From: Estrella lausannensis
GTDB taxonomy: Bacteria > Chlamydiota > Chlamydiia > Chlamydiales > Criblamydiaceae
Length of the DNA: 64,000 nucleotides
Direction: 5' to 3'
NCBI RefSeq assembly: GCF_900000175.1
Contig: NZ_CWGJ01000006.1
Location: 62,001 to 126,000, forward strand
Position 1 is the stretch's first letter, and each line of letters begins with the position of its first letter. A program made the position numbers and the translations under genes. The notes beneath the pieces were generated by a model that did not search any database, was not told the DNA's origin, and worked only from the letters and a program-made list of their open reading frames with translations. Below are positions 59,822-64,000 of this stretch, one piece after another.

Positions 59822-59836
59822 ACTGGGGAAGAAGTC

Positions 59837-60418
59837 ATGGAACGCTATGAATTCAAAGACGGAAGAGTGACAATCGTCGATGAGGAACTTAATTTAGACC
59901 TTAGCTCTCCTCTCGAAGTCTTAAGCCTGCCGGACAACCCCAAAAATGGGCAGGAGGTTAAACCCGGCACCCGTGTGGCCATCTACAACTTCTCCGATGG
60001 GTCCCGGCGTGTCGCCTTAGAAAAAGAGGGGGTTTTTCATGGCGAGTGGCGTCTTCTCTATCCTTCAGGAGAGATGAAAATTCGGACGTTTTATCATGAA
60101 GGGCTGCCCCATGGGCCGTTTCGCTTCTTTCTGCAGGAGGGGAGCTTACTTGTGGAAAGTTGGTTCTTCGACGGGTTGAAAACCGGCAAAAGCCGCTCCT
60201 TTTACACGGAGGGTGAAAAGTGCTCTCTGGAGCAGTTTGTCGAGGGAGAGCCTCATGGAGCCCAGTTTTTTTGGTATCCCGATGGAACATTAAAGACGTT
60301 GATGGAGTATGAGCATGGTTTGCTGGAGGGCAAGGTGAATTTGTTCCATCCTAACGGCGCTCTGTTCCGCGCTTTGAGGTGTAGTAAGGGGATGGTATTG
60401 AACGGCGATAGTGATTGA
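59837..60418 (+). CDS. Stand-alone MORN/YwqK-type repeat protein
   Basis: The 193-residue protein consists of about five MORN-variant repeats (residues 45-185: GVFHGEWRLLYPSGEMKIRT, EGLPHGPFRFFLQEGSLLVE, GEPHGAQFFWYPDGTLKTLM, HGLLEGKVNLFHPNGALFRA). It aligns with the C-terminal domain of DUF115 paralogues 1 and 2. It follows paralogue 3 by 15 bases with GGAAG upstream of the ATG, so the two gene products together equal one fused paralogue. MORN-type repeats often bind membranes or other proteins; here they probably act as an accessory domain. Confidence 0.8.
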   Translation: MERYEFKDGRVTIVDEELNLDLSSPLEVLSLPDNPKNGQEVKPGTRVAIYNFSDGSRRVALEKEGVFHGEWRLLYPSGEMKIRTFYHEGLPHGPFRFFLQEGSLLVESWFFDGLKTGKSRSFYTEGEKCSLEQFVEGEPHGAQFFWYPDGTLKTLMEYEHGLLEGKVNLFHPNGALFRALRCSKGMVLNGDSD

Positions 60419-60447
60419 CAGGGTGTCAGTACGTCTTCGGTATGCGC

Positions 60448-60556
60448 CTGCACTAAATTCAAATCATATGATTTCGGTGTTAGTACAGGCTTTTGAAATT
60501 TATGGAAAAGCATTTTAAAATGTAAAGCATATCGATTTGAGTGTTAGTACAAGCTC
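60448..60556. repeat. Degenerate repeat A pieces after the DUF115 cluster
   Basis: CACTAAATTCAAATCATATG, ATTTCGGTGTTAGTACAGGC and, further on, AAGCATATCGATTTGAGTGT with TAGTACAAGCTCTTAG. Both ends resemble the ends of family A copies 1 and 4. Confidence 0.55.
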
Positions 60557-61006
60557 TTAGCCGATATGCAAAACTTCCTCTGCCTTCTCAAGAGCAAGAA
60601 AATAGCTGTGATCGAGTAATTTCGGTACCGCTTTCACGAGGGGCGCTTCTCCGAGGTGGGAGACTAAATCAGTCCACCCATTTCTCTCTTTAACGTCTTC
60701 ACCCAGTGTTATGTGGGATTGTAGCGTATCTAAATAGCGTTTAGCGGTCCCTACAAAATTATAGGGCAACTGCGGTAGATCAGCGCTTGTCAACCCCTGT
60801 ATGGTTGCGGCGACAGCTAATCCGCGGTGTAAATAGCTTTGCCACTTAGGAGGTAAATTGGCGATGTTTTCCTCTCCTCCCACTAGACCCAGGAATCGTG
60901 GTACTAAATTTGCCAGCAGCACCTTGACTTCTTCCAGTTGCGCTGCCGATTCGGGAGGAACTTCCCCTAAGGGGCTTGTATTTGATGAACTGATAGGATT
61001 TACCAT
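60557..61006 (-). CDS. Small hypothetical protein, possible T3S substrate
   Basis: A 149-residue protein of unknown family. The N-terminus (MVNPISSSNTSPLGEVPPES) is Ser/Pro/Asn-rich and uncharged in its first 12 residues, as often seen in T3S-secreted proteins. The rest is helical (LEEVKVLLANLVPRFLGLVG; LLDHSYFLALEKAEEVLHIG). There is no signal peptide. It stands alone next to repeats. The effector idea is inference from N-terminal composition only. Confidence 0.5.
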   Translation of the reverse strand: MVNPISSSNTSPLGEVPPESAAQLEEVKVLLANLVPRFLGLVGGEENIANLPPKWQSYLHRGLAVAATIQGLTSADLPQLPYNFVGTAKRYLDTLQSHITLGEDVKERNGWTDLVSHLGEAPLVKAVPKLLDHSYFLALEKAEEVLHIG

Positions 61007-61067
61007 ATGCGTATCCCCCTATAGTTAAAAAAATCATTATAACATAAAAGTGCGTTTGGCTTCAATC

Positions 61068-61115
61068 GGGCAAGAGACTGCCCGCAATGCCAAATTTTGA
61101 GACGCTTTCGTATTC
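61068..61115. repeat. Repeat A end plus repeat B half
   Basis: AGAGACTGCCCGCAATGCCA followed by AATTTTGAGACGCTTTCGTA. The arrangement mirrors the mixed unit at 2876-2965. Confidence 0.6.
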
Positions 61116-61170
61116 GGTCGAATTGCTTTTGCGAAACGCTCCGGTGGATGAGGTATAGCCGATTGGAGTG

Positions 61171-62580
61171 TTAGTCTTCCCCGACGATTTCAAGACCTTC
61201 TTTACGGTATTCGTTGATCTTGTTGCGCAAAGTCCTGACGCTGATATCCAGAATTTCGGCGGTCTTTTTTCTGTTGTGATTGTGCGCATGGAGCGTCTCG
61301 ATGATAAGGCGCTTTTCGAGCTCTTTCAGGGTGATGCCGACCGGCAGTGTGTAGAGGTCGGTGCCGGAGCTTTCGTGAGTTCCGCGTCCGTCGGTTAAGG
61401 ATAGTGAAGCATCTAAGAAAAGCGAGCTTTGGTCAATTGTTTGTGAAGTGCCCATCACGACAGCTCTTTCAATCACGTTGGCCAACTCCCGCACGTTTCC
61501 CGGCCAAAGGTATTCGAGCAGCCGTTTTTTCGCCCTTTCCGTGAGTTCCTTTTTGGGAAGGTGGCTTTCCGTGCAGAATTTGTCGATGAAATAGCCGGCA
61601 AGAGGAATAATATCCTCAATCCTCTCCCTTAACGGGGGGAGGTGGACAGGGATGACGTTCAGACGGAAGTAGAGATCTTCCCGTAGTATTTTATGCTCCA
61701 CGGCTTCTTTAACGTTGCGGTTGGATGTGGAAATCACCCTGACGTCGACCTTGATCGGTTTGGTCCCGCCGACTCTTTCAAACTCTTGTTCTTGCAGTAC
61801 CCTCAAAAGTTTCGACTGTAGTATGAGAGGCACCTCAGTGATTTCATCGAGGAGCAACGTTCCTGTGTGCGCCAGCTCAAACCTGCCGCTTTTTTTCTGG
61901 TGCGCTCCCGTGAAAGCTCCCTTCTCATGTCCAAAAAACTCCGATTCGATCAGCGTCTCAGGAATGGCTGCGCAGTTAACTTTGATGAAAGGGTGCATCG
62001 AGCGTGTCGATTGCTGATGGATCAAAGCGGCGATCACTTCCTTTCCTGTTCCGGATTCACCTGTAATGAAGATGTTGGCATTGCTTTTGGCAACTTTCGA
62101 GATGTCTTCCACCACTTTCTTCATGGAGGGGCTTTCGAAGACAGGCTGCCTGACCACAGGAGAATTTTTGCCGCGCATCTCCGATCGGAGGTACTCGTTT
62201 TCGTCGACGAGGCCGATATGTTCTTTGGCCTTTTCGATCAAGGCCTCGATCGTGTCGGGGGTAAACGGCTTGATCAGGTAGTTAAATGCGCCAAGACGCA
62301 TCGCTTCCACAGCGTTTTCAACGCTTCCATAGGCAGTGATCACGATTACGACTGTCTGCGGCGTCAGCGCTTTAATCGTTTTCAGCACGTCGATGCCTGT
62401 CATGTCCGGCATTTTCATGTCGGTGATCACTAAATCGAAGCCTTGCTCTTTGAATTTGGCGATGCCCGCTTCACCGGATTCCGCTGTCTGGACATCATAA
62501 TTTTTCCGTCTCAGCGTTTCGGCCAGAAAATTCCTGAGCAGAACTTCGTCGTCAATAACCAAAATGCGTTCTATTGCCAT
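61171..62580 (-). CDS. ctcC: Sigma-54-dependent response regulator CtcC (AtoC/NtrC type)
   Basis: This is the only sigma-54 activator class known in chlamydiae, paired with kinase CtcB. The protein has 469 residues from ATG 62580, which has AGGTAAG just upstream (the frame begins five codons earlier). It has a receiver domain (VIDDEVLLRNFLAETL with phosphoacceptor Asp in LVITDMKMPDMTG), then a AAA+ domain: Walker A GESGTGKE, the sigma-54 contact loop EKGAFTGA, Walker B TLLLDEITEV and the R-finger region. A C-terminal Fis-type helix-turn-helix follows (KKTAEILDISVRTLRNKINE). C. trachomatis CtcC is described as lacking the DNA-binding domain; here the Fis-type helix-turn-helix seems intact. Confidence 0.95.
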   Translation of the reverse strand: MAIERILVIDDEVLLRNFLAETLRRKNYDVQTAESGEAGIAKFKEQGFDLVITDMKMPDMTGIDVLKTIKALTPQTVVIVITAYGSVENAVEAMRLGAFNYLIKPFTPDTIEALIEKAKEHIGLVDENEYLRSEMRGKNSPVVRQPVFESPSMKKVVEDISKVAKSNANIFITGESGTGKEVIAALIHQQSTRSMHPFIKVNCAAIPETLIESEFFGHEKGAFTGAHQKKSGRFELAHTGTLLLDEITEVPLILQSKLLRVLQEQEFERVGGTKPIKVDVRVISTSNRNVKEAVEHKILREDLYFRLNVIPVHLPPLRERIEDIIPLAGYFIDKFCTESHLPKKELTERAKKRLLEYLWPGNVRELANVIERAVVMGTSQTIDQSSLFLDASLSLTDGRGTHESSGTDLYTLPVGITLKELEKRLIIETLHAHNHNRKKTAEILDISVRTLRNKINEYRKEGLEIVGED

Positions 62581-62606
62581 ACTTACCTGTTGCATGTTCG
62601 CTTCTA

Positions 62607-63908
62607 CTATCCGCGCATGGGCAGCTTTAAGGAGAAAGACGTCCCCTTTCCCTCTTCCGATGAAACCTTGATATCCCCGCCGTGAGCTTGCACCGTTTTT
62701 AATACTTCCGCAAGCCCAAAACCATACCCTTCCGCCTTGGTGGTGAAGAATGGAGTGAAGAGCTTGCCGATATTTTCCTTTGGGATGCCCATGCCCGTGT
62801 CTTCAAATTCAACCAGGGCCGATGCCTCATGCAGCCGGGCAGTGATCTTCAGTGTTCCCCCTCCGGGCATCGCTTGGATGGCGTTGACCATCAAATTCAA
62901 GAAAGCCGTCTTCAAAAGCTCCTTATCTGCTGTCAGCTCGATCAACTTATCGGGCATCTCGACAACAATGTGAATGTTTTTGAAAAGCTCCCTGTCTGCC
63001 TGCACAACTGCCATCGTTTCTAAGATGGTTTCCTGGAGGTTCATCGGGATCTTTTTTAGGTTTACCGGCTTGGAGTAGTCTAAAATACTGGTTACCAATC
63101 GATTCAGTGTGTCAGCTCCCTGGATGATGTATTCAGCGAACTTCTTTTTTTCCGGATCGTTTTCCAAATCTCTCTTGAGCAATGAGGCAAAGCCTTTGAT
63201 CCCGCCTAGCGGGTTACGGATTTCATGGGCGACAGATGCCGCCATGGCGCCAAGCTCTTTCATTCGGTCGGATCGCTTGGCAATGATTTCCAATGTCTTC
63301 ATCAGCGTGATATCACGGATCAGGATGATGATCCCTTCCATGCTTCTGACATAGATATCTTCTTCTAAGTCTTTTACTTTAGTTCCGCTGTCGAACACGA
63401 AAGTGGCGGTTACCTCAAGCTCTTTGAGCTCGCCGCCCTCGCCTTTAACGCTCGTGAAAGAGAGAGGAGGTGGTGCTTTGGTGGCAAGCGCTTTCCTCAT
63501 GGAAAATCCAAAGGAGTCATCCTCAAAATTCTGCCAGTAGTTTCGAAAAAGGATTTTTTCATGGTTCAGGTTGAAGATCTCTTCGGCGGCGGCGTTATAA
63601 GTGGTGATGTCGCCGTTTAAATCGATAAACACCAGGCCCTGTGAAATATTAGACAGGATATTTTCCATGTAATCGGTCATCACGTTGAGCTCGGCGACCT
63701 TCTTTTTGAGGTGGATGTTGGTTTTTTCCAGCTCCTGATGGATGGCGGTAAACTCTTCCTTCAGGGAGTTATAGGCATTTTCAATCCTTTCAGCCTCGTG
63801 GCTGAAAAGCTCAAACGCCCTGTTGAGCGAGGCGATCTTCTCTTGCGAAGATGCTTCGGCAATCGATGCCGCCATTTTCTTGAGAGGTTCGAGCGAGGAG
63901 TCTTTCAT
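62607..63908 (-). CDS. ctcB: Sensor histidine kinase CtcB (AtoS type)
   Basis: The cytoplasmic 433-residue kinase has no transmembrane segments. An N-terminal coiled coil (about 20-85), a PAS domain (about 85-200: NILSNISQGLVFIDLNGDIT) and the HisKA H-box AASVAHEIRNPLGGIKGFA come in order. A HATPase domain follows with N box (FLNLMVNAIQAMPGGG), G1 (DTGMGIPKENIGKLFTPFF) and G2 (EGYGFGLAEVLK). It phosphorylates CtcC, encoded 26 bases downstream, to activate sigma-54 promoters, in Chlamydia linked to late development. The upstream region lies at the window's end. Confidence 0.95.
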   Translation of the reverse strand: MKDSSLEPLKKMAASIAEASSQEKIASLNRAFELFSHEAERIENAYNSLKEEFTAIHQELEKTNIHLKKKVAELNVMTDYMENILSNISQGLVFIDLNGDITTYNAAAEEIFNLNHEKILFRNYWQNFEDDSFGFSMRKALATKAPPPLSFTSVKGEGGELKELEVTATFVFDSGTKVKDLEEDIYVRSMEGIIILIRDITLMKTLEIIAKRSDRMKELGAMAASVAHEIRNPLGGIKGFASLLKRDLENDPEKKKFAEYIIQGADTLNRLVTSILDYSKPVNLKKIPMNLQETILETMAVVQADRELFKNIHIVVEMPDKLIELTADKELLKTAFLNLMVNAIQAMPGGGTLKITARLHEASALVEFEDTGMGIPKENIGKLFTPFFTTKAEGYGFGLAEVLKTVQAHGGDIKVSSEEGKGTSFSLKLPMRG

Positions 63909-64000
63909 AGGTGCAATTTCTTTCGTTTTTAAGCGTTTAAGAGACAGTCCCTGAATTAAATTTCAGGGGATTTGTAGGCTCATTTCATCTGCTTTTCGAT
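63909..64000. other. Window end, upstream of ctcB
   Basis: Contains a small hairpin (CCCTGAATTAAATTTCAGGGG, 63949-63969) preceded by AAGAGACAGT, which resembles the terminal motif of repeat family A. No gene start is visible. Confidence 0.4.

Noticed and set aside
392-61115. CRISPR array
   Set aside because: Dispersed repeats are scattered kilobases apart with no regular spacers and no cas genes.
61867-62433. 188-codon plus-strand ORF
   Set aside because: Antisense of ctcC.

Overview
The window comes from a member of the Chlamydiae outside the genus Chlamydia, that is, an environmental or amoeba-associated chlamydia. The decisive evidence is the gene order on the minus strand from 24.2 kb down to 8.4 kb. 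It reproduces the C. trachomatis CT663-CT674 type III secretion (T3S) cluster: chaperone, cdsD, cdsE, cdsF, cdsG, a CT668-like gene, cdsN, cdsO, cdsP, cdsQ, pkn5 and cdsC. Further support comes from the clpX-clpP-tig block, the CtcB/CtcC two-component pair and expanded CopB/CopD/SycD translocator genes. Base composition looks moderately high for the phylum (near 48% G+C by eye). That would fit a Criblamydiaceae-type genome, but I could not test it.

Layout. 0.6-8.3 kb: pssA, a LexA-like regulator with a PAP2 phosphatase, rmuC, a small unknown gene, brnQ preceded by a valine-rich leader peptide, and a secreted YidD-like protein paired with a lipoprotein. 8.4-24.3 kb: the core T3S apparatus operon(s). 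24.4-35.4 kb: a translocon operon of nine or ten genes, with two SycD-type chaperones, a 977-residue CopB-like protein, two CopD-like paralogues and four uncharacterised proteins, read from one strong promoter at about 35.4 kb. 35.5-37.4 kb: two tandem GNAT-like genes. 37.5-41.9 kb: clpX, clpP, tig and three tRNA-Gly genes. 42-51 kb: yidD, a TraB/GumN-like gene, an RMD1-family gene, recO, tRNA-Leu, tRNA-Arg, hpf, a nuclease-like gene, and a Rieske protein paired with an unknown protein. 51.7-60.4 kb: a plus-strand cluster with three DUF115 (Maf-type) proteins and MORN repeats. 60.6-63.9 kb: a small unknown gene and the sigma-54 activator/kinase pair ctcC-ctcB.

How it fits together. The T3S apparatus genes and the translocon genes lie side by side, whereas in C. 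trachomatis CT576-579 and CT663-674 are separate loci. The kinase Pkn5 and the two FHA domains of CdsD sit in one operon, which suggests phospho-control of assembly. Gene-poor spacers carry two families of dispersed palindromic repeats. These are absent as clear copies from the T3S/translocon stretch between about 14.3 and 37.4 kb.

Most interesting points: (1) a 32-codon leader peptide with five consecutive valine codons upstream of brnQ; (2) a LexA homologue lacking the cleavage-site alanine and both catalytic residues; (3) Pkn5 fused to a degenerate SpoIIE/PP2C-like domain; (4) the enlarged translocon operon; (5) three Maf-like proteins with MORN domains in an organism group without flagella; (6) MITE-like palindromes, one of them inside the clpP leader.
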